DNA from: Novosphingobium barchaimii LL02
Lineage (GTDB): Bacteria > Pseudomonadota > Alphaproteobacteria > Sphingomonadales > Sphingomonadaceae
Direction: 5' to 3'
Length of the DNA: 64,000 bases
Assembly (NCBI RefSeq): GCF_001046635.1
Contig: NZ_KQ130453.1
Span: 764,040-828,039, forward strand
A program made the position numbers and the translations under genes. The notes beneath the pieces were generated by a model. It saw only the letters and a program-made list of their open reading frames with translations, was not told the DNA's origin and searched no databases. Below, one piece after another: positions 24,477 through 33,061 of the stretch; within the stretch, counting starts at the first letter, position 1, and every line of letters starts with the position of its first letter.

Positions 24477-25985
24477 TCAAAGCCGAGCAGTGACCGCCTT
24501 GGTTTCAAGATAACCATCGAGCCCTTCTTTGCCGAACTCGCGACCCCAGCCCGACTGGCCGTAGCCGCCAAAGGGGATGTTGGTCCCCACCGCGCCGTGG
24601 CAATTGATCGAGACATGGCCGGAACGGATACGCTTCACCAGCCGGTGCGCGGTCGAAAGGTCCTTGGTCCAGACCGAACCGGACAGCCCATAAGGCGTGT
24701 CGTTGGCCATCGCCGCCAGTTCGTCGAGATCGGTCGTCTCGACTTTCATCACTGCCATAACCGGCCCGAAAATCTCTTCCTTCACCAGCGCCATGTCCGG
24801 ACGGCAGTCCGTATAGATCGTCGGCCGGATGAAGTTGCCCGGACGGTCCAATTTCTCTCCGCCTGTCACCAGCGTTGCCCCGCCTGCCTCGGCACTACCG
24901 ATGTAGCCCATGACCTTGGCTGTATGGGCCCCGGAAATCATCGGCCCCTGCATCGTCGCCGGGTCAAGGCCGTGCCCCAGTTTCATTGACTCCGCAAAGC
25001 CCTTGAGCCCGGCCACCAGTTGGTCATGCACGTCGGCATGGGCGAAGATGCGCGTGCCGGCCATGCAGTTCTGGCCCTGCAGGAAGAAAGTCGCCATTGC
25101 GACGCCCGGCACGGCCAGCGAAAGGTCGGCGTCGGGCATGATCATGACCGGGCTCTTGCCGCCCAGTTCCAGGCTGACCTTTTTGAGATTTCCCAGCGCC
25201 GCCGAGACGATCTTGCGCCCGGTCGCGGTGGAGCCGGTGAACGAGACCTTGTCGATCCCCGGATGCGCCGCGATCGCAGCCCCGGCATCGCCGCCGAGGC
25301 CATTGACGATATTGACCACCCCTGCGGGAAAGCCAGCGTCCAGCACCATCTGCCCCAGCGCAAGCACCGAAAGCGGGGTCTCTTCCGACGGCTTTATGAC
25401 TACCGTGCAGCCGGCCGCCAGGGCCGGCGCCAGCTTCAGGATCGCGGTCGAAAGCGGTACGTTCCACGGCACGATCTGGCCGACCACGCCCACAGGTTCG
25501 CGCAAGGTGTAAGTCAGCGCTTCGGTTTCCGCGGCGATATGGCGCGGGGGCGCGGTGGTGGTGCCCTCGATGCGCATGATCGCGCCTGCGTAATAGTCGA
25601 TCATCTCGACGCAGTTCGACGTCGTCAATCCGGCGATGAAGGCGGGCATGCCATTGTCGAGAATGTCGAGCTGAGTCAGCAGCAGCGCGTTCTGCTCCAT
25701 GATCCGGGCAAGTCGGTGCATCAGCGCGGTCCGTTCAGCCACGGTCATGCGGGTCCACGGCCCGTCGAACGCCCGCCGCGCGGCGGCCACGGCGCGGTCC
25801 ACTTCCGCAGCCCCGCCCGTCTGGACACGGGTCAGCTCTATGCCGGTGGCCGGGTCGATGCTCGCCATCTCGCCGCTGCCCTCGACCCATTCGCCGCCGA
25901 TCAGCAGCTTGTGGGTCTTGCCGAGGAAAGCGGCGGTTTCGGGCGCGATGGCGTGGCCATCGAACGGTACAGCGTTGGCGCTCAT
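24477..25985 (-). CDS. NAD(P)-dependent aldehyde dehydrogenase (copy 2)
   Basis: A 502-residue ALDH whose ATG overlaps the FAD monooxygenase stop. IVPWNVPLSTAILKLAPALAAGCTVVIKPSEETPLS, FTGSTATGRKI, VSLELGGKSPVMIM with the general-base Glu, and QGQNCMAGTRIFAH with the catalytic Cys are intact. It is the last gene of the imidase-like / FAD monooxygenase / ALDH operon, where it would oxidise an aldehyde released after ring or side-chain oxidation. It resembles copy 1 at 15688 in the cofactor loops but differs at the N-terminus (DNGMPAFIAGLTTSNCVEMIDYYAG). Substrate unknown. Confidence 0.92.
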   Translation of the reverse strand: MSANAVPFDGHAIAPETAAFLGKTHKLLIGGEWVEGSGEMASIDPATGIELTRVQTGGAAEVDRAVAAARRAFDGPWTRMTVAERTALMHRLARIMEQNALLLTQLDILDNGMPAFIAGLTTSNCVEMIDYYAGAIMRIEGTTTAPPRHIAAETEALTYTLREPVGVVGQIVPWNVPLSTAILKLAPALAAGCTVVIKPSEETPLSVLALGQMVLDAGFPAGVVNIVNGLGGDAGAAIAAHPGIDKVSFTGSTATGRKIVSAALGNLKKVSLELGGKSPVMIMPDADLSLAVPGVAMATFFLQGQNCMAGTRIFAHADVHDQLVAGLKGFAESMKLGHGLDPATMQGPMISGAHTAKVMGYIGSAEAGGATLVTGGEKLDRPGNFIRPTIYTDCRPDMALVKEEIFGPVMAVMKVETTDLDELAAMANDTPYGLSGSVWTKDLSTAHRLVKRIRSGHVSINCHGAVGTNIPFGGYGQSGWGREFGKEGLDGYLETKAVTARL

Positions 25986-27133
25986 ACCGGTACCGTCCGG
26001 CAATCGTAAGTGAACAGTCCCAGCGATTCTTCGTCCTTCGTGCCTTCGAGGCCGAAGAAGTCGGTGTTCTGTCCCTGCATGCGGTCGGCGTTGGCGTTGC
26101 TCTCGGCCTGGATGAAGGTCGCGCGTTCGTGGCGCGCGGCTTCGTAGCGCTTCAGGCCCTCGCCGATGGAGGCTGAGGCCGCCAATGCGCGGGCCAGCAC
26201 CACACCGTCCTCGATACCGCAGGCCGCACCGTGCCCCAGGAACGGCGTCATGGCGTGGGCGGCGTCGCCGATCAGGGTGACGTTGTCGTCGACGATCCAG
26301 CCGGGCAGCGCGGTGCGGGCGTTGATCGCCCACTTGTACATCGGCTGCTCGCAGGCGGCCGCGATCAGTTTCTGTGCATCGTCGCACCAGCCTGCATAGA
26401 CCTTGCGGACTTCCTCCGGGTCGACCGGAGTGGTCCAGCCTTCCTCATTCCAGCCTTCCTGGCGTGAGAAGAACACCAAGTTCATCGCCGTCGACCCACG
26501 GATATTATAGCGTGTGATCATTGCGCCCGGACCGATGATGATGCCGGGAAAGTCGGAAAGCTCCTGCAGTTCCGGCGTCACCGGCACCAGGCAGCGCCAG
26601 GCGACGTGGCCGGTGAAGTGCGGCGGCGTGGTCTCGAAGCGTTCGCGGATCACAGACTTGACGCCGTCCGCACCAACGATGAGGTCACCCGTCACGGTCG
26701 AACCGTCGACCAGCGTCACAGTGTTGCCATCGCTGGAAACCACGCCGGCGCTGGTGCGCAGCTCAACGCCCGCGCGGCGCGCGGCGCCCAGGAGCACTTC
26801 GTGCAGGTCGGCGCGGTGAATCGTAACGTAAGGCGCGCCGTACTTGTCACGCTGGTCCGAACGGTCCTTGGCCACGATGGTGCGCCCATCATGCCAGTGC
26901 TGGATACGCTGGCGGCTAGGCTCGACGCCCGCAGTTGCCGTTTCCTCGCAGATGCCGATGAAATCGAGGCCCTTCATCGCGTTCGGGGACAGCGTAACAC
27001 CCGCCCCGATCTCGCCAAATTCACGCGCGCTTTCGAGCAGCGTGACCTTGAAGCCCTCCTGCGCAAGCGCGGCGGCTGCGGTCATACCCGCAATGCCGCC
27101 GCCCACCACGACGATAGTTTCGCTGCGGCCCAT
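25982..27133 (-). CDS. FAD-dependent aromatic monooxygenase, salicylate/3-hydroxybenzoate/6-hydroxynicotinate hydroxylase type
   Basis: A 383-residue group A flavoprotein. IVVVGGGIAGMTAAAALAQEGFKVTLLESA is the FAD motif, LIVGADGVKSVIRERF the DG motif and NVTLIGDAAHAMTPFLGHGAACGIEDGVVLARAL the GD motif. This AHAMTPFLGHGA form is typical of salicylate and 6-hydroxynicotinate hydroxylases, which hydroxylate with or without decarboxylation. It follows the PuuE-like gene by one base and overlaps the ALDH gene. An (aza)aromatic acid or hydroxylated heterocycle is likely; no neighbour fixes the substrate. Confidence 0.88.
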   Translation of the reverse strand: MGRSETIVVVGGGIAGMTAAAALAQEGFKVTLLESAREFGEIGAGVTLSPNAMKGLDFIGICEETATAGVEPSRQRIQHWHDGRTIVAKDRSDQRDKYGAPYVTIHRADLHEVLLGAARRAGVELRTSAGVVSSDGNTVTLVDGSTVTGDLIVGADGVKSVIRERFETTPPHFTGHVAWRCLVPVTPELQELSDFPGIIIGPGAMITRYNIRGSTAMNLVFFSRQEGWNEEGWTTPVDPEEVRKVYAGWCDDAQKLIAAACEQPMYKWAINARTALPGWIVDDNVTLIGDAAHAMTPFLGHGAACGIEDGVVLARALAASASIGEGLKRYEAARHERATFIQAESNANADRMQGQNTDFFGLEGTKDEESLGLFTYDCRTVPV

Positions 27134-27134
27134 G

Positions 27135-28058
27135 TCAGCCCTTGCTCTCGAGTTGGCCGGGAATGTGCGACTCGTGGTTCTGAAGATACCACTCGGCGAT
27201 TTCCTCACGGGTGGCCCACCAGACGCCCGGCAGCGACTTGGCGTGTTCGATGAATTCACGCAGCGCCCGCACGCGGTGGGCGCGGCCCGAGACATGCGGA
27301 TGCAGGCCCACGTTCATGATACGGCCTGTCTTCGCACCCTCGGCATAGAGCACGTCGAGTTCCTCGATCAATGCATCACGGAACTGGTCGGTGGTGAAGT
27401 TTTTGCGGGTGATGAAGGTGAAGTCGTTGATCTCGTTCGAATAAGGCACCGAAACGATCGGGCCGTTCGGCGTGCGCAGCAGGAACGGCTGGTCGTCGTT
27501 CATGATGTCGCAGTAGAACGTGCAGCCCTGCTCCGCCAGAATGTCGGCCGTCTGCATCGTGCCGCGCAGCGAGGACGAGAGCCAGCCCTTCGATTTGCGG
27601 CCGGTGAACTTCTCAAACTGCTCAAGGCTGCGCATGACGATGTCGCGCTCCTTCTCCGGGTGGTGGGCGAAGTTGGTCAGCAGTTCGCCCTGCTCCCAGT
27701 TATGGGTCAGCAGTTCCCAGCCGCGCTCAAGCACGGCGTCGGTCATTGCCTTGCGGCGCTCGAACGTCACGGCGTTGGTGGTGCAGCTGGCCGGAACGCC
27801 CAGTTCGTCGAACAGTTCGAACAGGCGCCAGATGCCTACGCGCTGGCCGTATTCGCGCCAGGTGAAGTTCGGAAAGTCAGGCGTATTTCCGGGCAGTACA
27901 TCGGGCAGGATCGCCGGGCCGCCCGCGTAATAGGGCTTGTCTGTGTCCTTGGTAAGGTCCCAGGTTTCAAGGTTGAACGTCAGGATCAGGGCAACCCGCG
28001 CGTCGTTCGGCCACTTGAGGGGCTTACGCTGCGGAAGGGGGACGTAATCGTATTCCAT
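27135..28058 (-). CDS. polysaccharide deacetylase (NodB)-like hydrolase, PuuE/cyclic-imidase group
   Basis: A 307-residue NodB-fold protein. LTFNLETWD stands where the family's first metal motif lies, LLTHNWEQGELL carries the His, and NVGLHPHVSGRAHRVRALREFIEHA matches the C-terminal HPxxxGRxxR motif of PuuE allantoinase and bacterial cyclic imide hydrolases. WREYGQRVGIWRLFELFDELGVPASCTTNAV is also typical. These enzymes open hydantoin-like or imide rings and not polysaccharides. It leads an operon with a FAD monooxygenase and an ALDH. A ring-opening hydrolase of a cyclic imide or ureide is inferred. Confidence 0.78.
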   Translation of the reverse strand: MEYDYVPLPQRKPLKWPNDARVALILTFNLETWDLTKDTDKPYYAGGPAILPDVLPGNTPDFPNFTWREYGQRVGIWRLFELFDELGVPASCTTNAVTFERRKAMTDAVLERGWELLTHNWEQGELLTNFAHHPEKERDIVMRSLEQFEKFTGRKSKGWLSSSLRGTMQTADILAEQGCTFYCDIMNDDQPFLLRTPNGPIVSVPYSNEINDFTFITRKNFTTDQFRDALIEELDVLYAEGAKTGRIMNVGLHPHVSGRAHRVRALREFIEHAKSLPGVWWATREEIAEWYLQNHESHIPGQLESKG

Positions 28059-28156
28059 GGGACAATTCTCGCTTACGACTTGTTACAGGACCCGAACCAT
28101 AATCCAGGCATCCTTCCCCACCCCCGCGCCGCGAATCTCCGACTTGCGATCAAAGG

Positions 28157-28173
28157 CTTGCAAGTTTCGGATA
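28157..28173 (-). promoter_or_regulatory. weak candidate IclR-regulon operator (TATCCGAAACTTGCAAG)
   Basis: Only the left half-site is kept. It lies 99 bases before the PuuE-like start, between it and the amine oxidase stop. Lowest-scoring of the set. Confidence 0.25.
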
Positions 28174-28198
28174 AGCCGGGGGCGACACCTCATGGCAC

Positions 28199-29665
28199 TC
28201 ACATGCCGAGAACTTCAAGAGCCACGCGCTCGGAAGATTCCAGAGCGCCTTCCAGGCCCCGCGCACCTGTGGCGGTATGTTCGCCGCAGAAGAACAGATT
28301 GCCGGCCGGCTTTGCCATCTCGTCCATCCAGGCCACCTGCCCGGGCGCGATGTAGGAAAAGTCACCCAGGTTGAACTTTTCCTGCGACCAGCTGAAATAG
28401 GAATGCGCGGTCAGCTTGCCTTTCGCGGCAGGACGCAGCGCCTCGATCCGGGCGACGACCATGGCCTTGACCGCTTCTGCTCCGGCCCGGTCCCAATAGT
28501 TCGCGAGATTGCCTCGGGCCTGCGCGATGAAGCCGGTGATCTGCTGGGGGTCTTCACCGTAGCGCTGCGGGATGACGTTGCCGAGCGTCCCGTCAGTCCA
28601 CATGGCGGGCGCAAGGCCGTCCTGCTCCCAGAAAGGGGTCTCTGCCGTCACGAAAACCATGGAAATCGGCTGATAGCCGAGCTGCGCCACCGCCTGCGCC
28701 TGAATGCCGGAAAGACCGGGGTCGATCGCCACGTTGCGCAGCGCAGAGAACGGCAGCGAGCAGATTACCTTCGGCGCGGAGAACGTCGCCCCATCTGCGC
28801 AATGAACGGTGACCTTGCCCCCCGCTTGGGTGATCGCCACGATTTCGCGGCCCAGCAGGAGGTCGCCCTTCATCTGCTTTGCCAGCGCCATCGGCATAAG
28901 CAGGTTGCCGCCTTTCACTGCGAAGGACTTTGGGCCCGCAGCGATCTGCGCCTTGACGAAACCGTCGTTGTATTCGCTGAGCAGCGCCGAAACGTCGTAG
29001 GCGTTCATGCCGTAATAGGGCGCGATATCGTAGGCGAGGTGGATCGCCTGATCCGATAGCCCCTGCTCGCGCAAAAATGCATGGAGCGAGATGTCGAGCT
29101 TCGCGTTGACCGGATCGTGCCAGGAGTTCCAGTCCGTCAGCCGGGTTTTCTGGGCCACCAGCATCGGCACGAGTTCGCCGGGCATCACCGATTTGAACGC
29201 ATCGGGGAAGGGGTTCCCGGGAAACTTCGCCCATTCCTCACGGGTGAGCGCCTTGTCGCCCATGTACAGCAGGCCCGGCGGGCCGATGCGATAGCGGGCG
29301 CCCACTTCCTGCATCTCGACGCCGGCGCGGTTGGCGATATCCAGGCCGCGGCCATAGCCCTCGCCCATCGAATTGAAGCCCATCTCGGGATAGCCAGGCT
29401 GGTCAAGCAAGGTCATGATCCGCCCGCCGACACGATCGCGCGCCTCGATCACGCTGACCTTGAGGCCCTGGTCCTCAAGCAGCCAGGCCGCCTGTAGACC
29501 AGAGATACCTGCGCCAAGGACCAGCACATCGGGCTCACCGGAACGCGCGGCAGCGGGTTTCGCCTTCGCCGCCTTCGCAGCAGAGGTGCGCGGCAGGCCC
29601 GAGGCCAGTGCGCCCACGCCGAACGCCGCTGCGCCGATTGCGAACCTGCGCCTGTCCATCGCCAT
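28199..29665 (-). CDS. flavin monoamine oxidase family protein, Tat-exported
   Basis: A 488-residue protein; the ATG at 29665 is chosen for its GAGGAG site (29659 is an alternative). MDRRRFAIGAAAFGVGALASG is a twin-arginine signal, so export with FAD bound is likely. VLVLGAGISGLQAAWLLEDQGLKVSVIEARDRVGGRI is the FAD motif, and the C-terminus NLFFCGEHTATGARGLEGALESSERVALEVL is the amine-oxidase FAD-covering segment. Members oxidise amines, including nicotine (NicA2, also Tat-type), or act on tryptophan/polyamines. It appears monocistronic, with a candidate operator at 29778. Substrate unknown, possibly an amine in the periplasm. Confidence 0.88.
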   Translation of the reverse strand: MAMDRRRFAIGAAAFGVGALASGLPRTSAAKAAKAKPAAARSGEPDVLVLGAGISGLQAAWLLEDQGLKVSVIEARDRVGGRIMTLLDQPGYPEMGFNSMGEGYGRGLDIANRAGVEMQEVGARYRIGPPGLLYMGDKALTREEWAKFPGNPFPDAFKSVMPGELVPMLVAQKTRLTDWNSWHDPVNAKLDISLHAFLREQGLSDQAIHLAYDIAPYYGMNAYDVSALLSEYNDGFVKAQIAAGPKSFAVKGGNLLMPMALAKQMKGDLLLGREIVAITQAGGKVTVHCADGATFSAPKVICSLPFSALRNVAIDPGLSGIQAQAVAQLGYQPISMVFVTAETPFWEQDGLAPAMWTDGTLGNVIPQRYGEDPQQITGFIAQARGNLANYWDRAGAEAVKAMVVARIEALRPAAKGKLTAHSYFSWSQEKFNLGDFSYIAPGQVAWMDEMAKPAGNLFFCGEHTATGARGLEGALESSERVALEVLGM

Positions 29666-29777
29666 CCGTGCCTGCTCCTCGATCCGTAGGGGGCTGAAAC
29701 GCGCAGTAATCGCGCGAAATCGTAGTCTCAACGAGAGATACCGCGCCGTGTGAAAGTCAGGACGGGATCGGCGTGGA

Positions 29778-29794
29778 TGCCCATCAGGCGGATA
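29778..29794 (-). promoter_or_regulatory. candidate IclR-regulon operator (TATCCGCCTGATGGGCA)
   Basis: Sits 113 bases before the amine oxidase start and just past the stop of the alpha/beta hydrolase gene. Left half intact, right half moderate. Confidence 0.35.
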
Positions 29795-29820
29795 ACCGGG
29801 TCAGGCGGAATGGTACTGGT

Positions 29821-30639
29821 CTAGGCAAGGAAGGCGTTCACCTCTGCCACGACCCGGTCCCGCTCCAGTTGGATGACCCCGTGCTTGACGCCAGGCATGT
29901 CGATCCTGCGGCCACCGCGATAATGGTGGGCGGTTTCGAGTGTGACATCCCACAGGTCGTCCTCGGGATTGAACACCAGCACCGGCTGCCGGACCTGCGC
30001 CATCGCGCCAAGGAAGTCGTAGCGGTAGACCGAGATGTAGCCCCACGGCATCCGCGATCCAAGGCGCAGGTATTCCGCCATGTTGACGTGGCGTTCTTCG
30101 TAGGGAATGCGCGGATCGCTGAGTTCGCCGATGATCGACCACAGTTTCTCGACGTGAGAGAGATCCTTCCCCGGCGGAGGGAAAGCACTCAGGAGTTCTT
30201 CCAGCTTCGCCTCGCGCAGTTCCGCCGGGAAGGCCGCCACGCCGAACACCACGACGCGCCGCACCCGCTTCGGCAGGCTGCGCGCAAGTTCGGTCGCGAT
30301 AAGCGAACCGGTGTGGAAACCCATGACGTCGAATGCGCCTGGCGCGATGATGCCTTGCGCGGCAAGGTCGTCCATCAGGGAGGCCATCACTTCCCCGAAA
30401 TCCTCGATCCGTGCCGGTTCCGGGGGAACATCGCTCATACCGTAACCGGGCGTGTCTACTGCGATCACCGTGCGCCCCTGCGCCAGCGGCTCCATCACCG
30501 GCAACCAGTCCCTGCCGTTGCTGGGGGTCTGGTGAAGGCACAGCAGCGCAGGCCCCTGCGCACTGAGCGCGCCTTGAGCAATACGGTAGTGAAGCTGGCC
30601 GTAACGGCTGTCGGCATAGCCGCGTTTGATGACGGTCAT
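29821..30639 (-). CDS. alpha/beta-hydrolase-fold protein with G-x-H-T-G elbow (1 of 4)
   Basis: A 272-residue protein. The oxyanion region LLCLHQTPSNGRDW, AVDTPGYGMSD and a nucleophile elbow VMGFHTGSLIATELA are visible. In the elbow the third position, where Ser/Asp/Cys acts as nucleophile, is His. The acid strand ends in FNPEDDLWDV and a C-terminal His is present in GVKHGVIQ. Three further proteins of the window share the His elbow. It is downstream of a VOC gene with ATGA overlap. Ordinary ester hydrolysis is unlikely with this elbow; a lyase, retro-aldol or cofactor-free role is possible. Confidence 0.8.
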   Translation of the reverse strand: MTVIKRGYADSRYGQLHYRIAQGALSAQGPALLCLHQTPSNGRDWLPVMEPLAQGRTVIAVDTPGYGMSDVPPEPARIEDFGEVMASLMDDLAAQGIIAPGAFDVMGFHTGSLIATELARSLPKRVRRVVVFGVAAFPAELREAKLEELLSAFPPPGKDLSHVEKLWSIIGELSDPRIPYEERHVNMAEYLRLGSRMPWGYISVYRYDFLGAMAQVRQPVLVFNPEDDLWDVTLETAHHYRGGRRIDMPGVKHGVIQLERDRVVAEVNAFLA

Positions 30640-31166
30640 TGCGTGATATCCTGATTATCGCCGGAGTAGGACAGCTCAGGTGCTGTCCGCTCCTGCTCGG
30701 CGGGGTCCGTCTCTACGAGATTGATGAAAACGCCGTCGCAGTCGCGGATGCAGACTTCGAGCTGAGCGCGGTGTTCCATCGTGAACAGCATCGGCTCAGG
30801 CGCCCAGGTGGCTCCCAGTTCGCGCAGCCGCGCCGTAGTCGCCGCCATACTTGTGACGTAGAATACCAGCGCTACCTCGCCGATCCGCGCCGGGCCGGTC
30901 GCTGGCGGCAGTTCTTCGGCGGGGGTGCCGTCGGCCAGTTGAAAAAGCCCGATCATCCCGTAGTTCGGCCCCGGACGCTTGACGATACGGATGCGGAACG
31001 GGCGCGGGTCCTCGAAACCAAGGATCGCCATGGCCGACGGATGATCCAGGTTTCCCTCGAAATATGTCTCGGTCAAGCCGATGGCGCGGTAGAACCTGGT
31101 CGCACGGTCGAGGTCGCGCACGAAAAGCGTGGCGCGGATCAGGGCGGAACTGGGATGCTCCTGCAT
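30636..31166 (-). CDS. VOC family protein (glyoxalase-like)
   Basis: A 176-residue protein starting MQEHPSSALIRATLFVRDLDRATRFYRAIGL, the usual first VOC module, followed by FRIRIVKRPGPNYGMIGLFQLADG and VALVFYVTSMAATTARLRELGATW for the second. CIRDCDGVFINLVETD is the typical last strand with the metal-binding Glu. Single-chain two-module VOC proteins include dioxygenases, glyoxalase I and epimerases. It overlaps the alpha/beta-fold gene by ATGA. The frame continues far upstream without a plausible start, so the ATG at 31166 is preferred. Function not assignable beyond fold. Confidence 0.82.
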   Translation of the reverse strand: MQEHPSSALIRATLFVRDLDRATRFYRAIGLTETYFEGNLDHPSAMAILGFEDPRPFRIRIVKRPGPNYGMIGLFQLADGTPAEELPPATGPARIGEVALVFYVTSMAATTARLRELGATWAPEPMLFTMEHRAQLEVCIRDCDGVFINLVETDPAEQERTAPELSYSGDNQDITQ

Positions 31167-31245
31167 GGTCGGTAGGCGTCCTTCGCGTTTCGTAAAGCGA
31201 AAACAGACGCGAGCGACCGCCAGCGTGCAGCCCCTCTCCCGCCAG

Positions 31246-31262
31246 TGGCCGATAGGTGGACA
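31246..31262. promoter_or_regulatory. weak candidate IclR-regulon operator (TGGCCGATAGGTGGACA)
   Basis: In the divergent gap between the VOC gene (start 31166) and the unknown gene at 31337. It shares CCGA-AGGTGGAC with the site at 62978. Confidence 0.3.
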
Positions 31263-31336
31263 TCCGGCACCTTTGCGGCTTGCTGCGCCCCCTGTTCCTT
31301 GCGCAGATATGCGAAAGGAACAGGGGACATCACCTA

Positions 31337-32014
31337 ATGACCGATCATGTTCGGGGACATATTTCCTACTTGCGGGAAGGCGTGGAAACCGGGCGTGAAT
31401 GGTTCGATCGGATCGACCACCCACAGACCGGCGCCAGCACGCTGCGCGCGTTCTGCGAGATGGACGACGCCGCCCTCACCCGCGACGTCACCTATTTCCT
31501 CGACAGCACATCGCGCCCGGTCGATGCCTTCTGCCGGGTTACCGTGGGCGGTGCGGTCAAGGGTACGGCGCTGTTCCTTGCCGAGAAGGAAGGCGTTCGC
31601 TGCGAGGCGCGAATGCAGGACCTCGGGCGGATTTCGCAGCATCTGCCGCTGAAAGAGCCGGCCGCCTATCTCGGTCTCCATCCGCTGGTCGGAGACGCGC
31701 TGGTGGCGCCGCTTCGCGGCACCGCGCGGGCCGGCGAATTCCTGCCGGTTCACGGCGTGACCAACTCCATCTCCCCGAACGGCGACCAGGGCCTTTACGC
31801 AATGCCCGTCACCATCGACGCCGCCTGGCTTGGCCGCGAGCAGGTAACGGTGCCCGCCGGCACGTTCGATGCCGACCGCTACGCCCTGCGCTGGCACGTG
31901 GACTGGCCCGTTGCAGACCTGTGGGTATACGGTCCGCGCGCCATATTCGTTCAGATGGCCTGGGACATGGTAGGCGCCCGCTACGAACTCACCGAAATCT
32001 CAGGCGCGGATTGA
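31337..32014 (+). CDS. protein of unknown function, beta-rich
   Basis: A 225-residue protein I do not recognise. MTDHVRGHISYLREGVETGREWFDR opens it; the body alternates short strands (AFCRVTVGGAVKGTALFLAEKEGVRCEARMQDLG). The C-terminal part reads REQVTVPAGTFDADRYALRWHV, WVYGPRAIFVQMAWDMVGARYELTEI, which resembles the DUF3108/lipocalin-like pattern in which VPAGTF precedes a barrel strand. No signal peptide or metal motif is evident. An AGGGGA site precedes the ATG. It leads a plus-strand run with two alpha/beta hydrolases. A ligand-binding role or a small-molecule enzyme is possible. Confidence 0.75.
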   Translation: MTDHVRGHISYLREGVETGREWFDRIDHPQTGASTLRAFCEMDDAALTRDVTYFLDSTSRPVDAFCRVTVGGAVKGTALFLAEKEGVRCEARMQDLGRISQHLPLKEPAAYLGLHPLVGDALVAPLRGTARAGEFLPVHGVTNSISPNGDQGLYAMPVTIDAAWLGREQVTVPAGTFDADRYALRWHVDWPVADLWVYGPRAIFVQMAWDMVGARYELTEISGAD

Positions 32015-32020
32015 AAAAGC

Positions 32021-32037
32021 TCTCCGGCAGGCGAACA
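32021..32037. promoter_or_regulatory. candidate IclR-regulon operator (TCTCCGGCAGGCGAACA)
   Basis: Lies in the 103-base gap before the alpha/beta-fold gene at 32118. It differs from the 37737 site at three positions, one of the closest pairs in the set. Confidence 0.45.
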
Positions 32038-32117
32038 TTCGGGACCAGCCCCTCCTCCGCCCCTCCAGCCGTGCGCATCATTGCACCGGACGCCCAGGCC
32101 CCATAAGGTGAAGCCGC

Positions 32118-32975
32118 ATGAATTCGAGCCAGTTGCCTGCCAAGCCCATCACCCGGCGCGGCTATGCCGACGGTCCTTTCGGGCAGGTCCATTACCAGAA
32201 CCTGGGAGACGGCGCCCCTCTGCTGCTGCTGCATCAGGCTCCCATGACATCCTCGCAGTTCGACTATGTCTATGAGCCGCTGGCCCGGCGCGGCTTCCGG
32301 GCGATCGGCATCGACATGCCCGGCTTCGGCGGTTCAGATGCCACTCCCGATACACCGACCATCGGCGACTATGCGCAGGTCGTGCCCGCAGTGCTCGATG
32401 CGCTGGGGTTGGAGAAAGCCGCGATCCTCGGCCACCATACCGGCGCGCTCGCCGCCACCGAGGCGGCTGTCGTGTTCCCTTCGCGAGTGAGCGCGCTCAT
32501 CATCAATGGGCCCCTGCTGGTCGACGAAGCCGGCCTGCGCGAATTCATGGAAGGCCTGCACGAGAAGGAAAAGGCCTTCCATGCAGAACCCGAAGCGGGC
32601 CACATCGTCAACATCGTCAAGGTGCGCGACTGGTTGGCGAAAGGCGCGATCCCGCCCGAACGCCTGAGCGACTACGCGGTTCAGGCGCTCGTGGGCCGGG
32701 GCGCATATTGGTGGGGCCATCACGCTGCGTTCACGTACGATCAGGCCGCCCGCCTGCCACTGGTGACCCAGCCGGCCATGATCCTCACCAATACCGGCGA
32801 CGTGATCCACAACCATGCACCTGCCGCCCATGCACTCCGCCCCGACTTCGCCTATGCGGCCCTTGAAGGCAGCGGCGTGGACATCGTCGACGAACAGCCC
32901 GAAGCCTGGGCCGATGCCGTAGCCGCGTTCCTGCACCCGGCCGGAAATACTCTCCAGGCGGATATTACAGCCTGA
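32118..32975 (+). CDS. alpha/beta-hydrolase-fold protein with G-x-H-T-G elbow (2 of 4)
   Basis: A 285-residue protein: GQVHYQNLGDGAPLLLLHQAPMTSSQFDY, AIGIDMPGFGGSD and the elbow ILGHHTGALAATEAA, with His in the nucleophile position. The acid loop TNTGDVIHNHAP is present, but the C-terminal region GSGVDIVDEQPEAWADAV lacks a catalytic His. So two of the three triad residues are missing. An AAGGTG site precedes the ATG. Similar in length and motifs to those at 29821, 53784 and 56050. Cytoplasmic (no signal). Not a standard esterase. Confidence 0.8.
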   Translation: MNSSQLPAKPITRRGYADGPFGQVHYQNLGDGAPLLLLHQAPMTSSQFDYVYEPLARRGFRAIGIDMPGFGGSDATPDTPTIGDYAQVVPAVLDALGLEKAAILGHHTGALAATEAAVVFPSRVSALIINGPLLVDEAGLREFMEGLHEKEKAFHAEPEAGHIVNIVKVRDWLAKGAIPPERLSDYAVQALVGRGAYWWGHHAAFTYDQAARLPLVTQPAMILTNTGDVIHNHAPAAHALRPDFAYAALEGSGVDIVDEQPEAWADAVAAFLHPAGNTLQADITA

Positions 32976-33061
32976 TTTTCAGGGCGCACCGGAGCGGCGC
33001 GTTACGACCTTATTGCGTACCTCACCGCCGAAGCGCCCACTGGTTGAAGGATAGAACAAAC

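Noticed and set aside
32975-33061. Another copy of the 17-bp operator before the exported hydrolase at 33062
   Set aside because: The best match (ACCGCCGAAGCG) has the wrong internal spacing by one base and no intact half-site.
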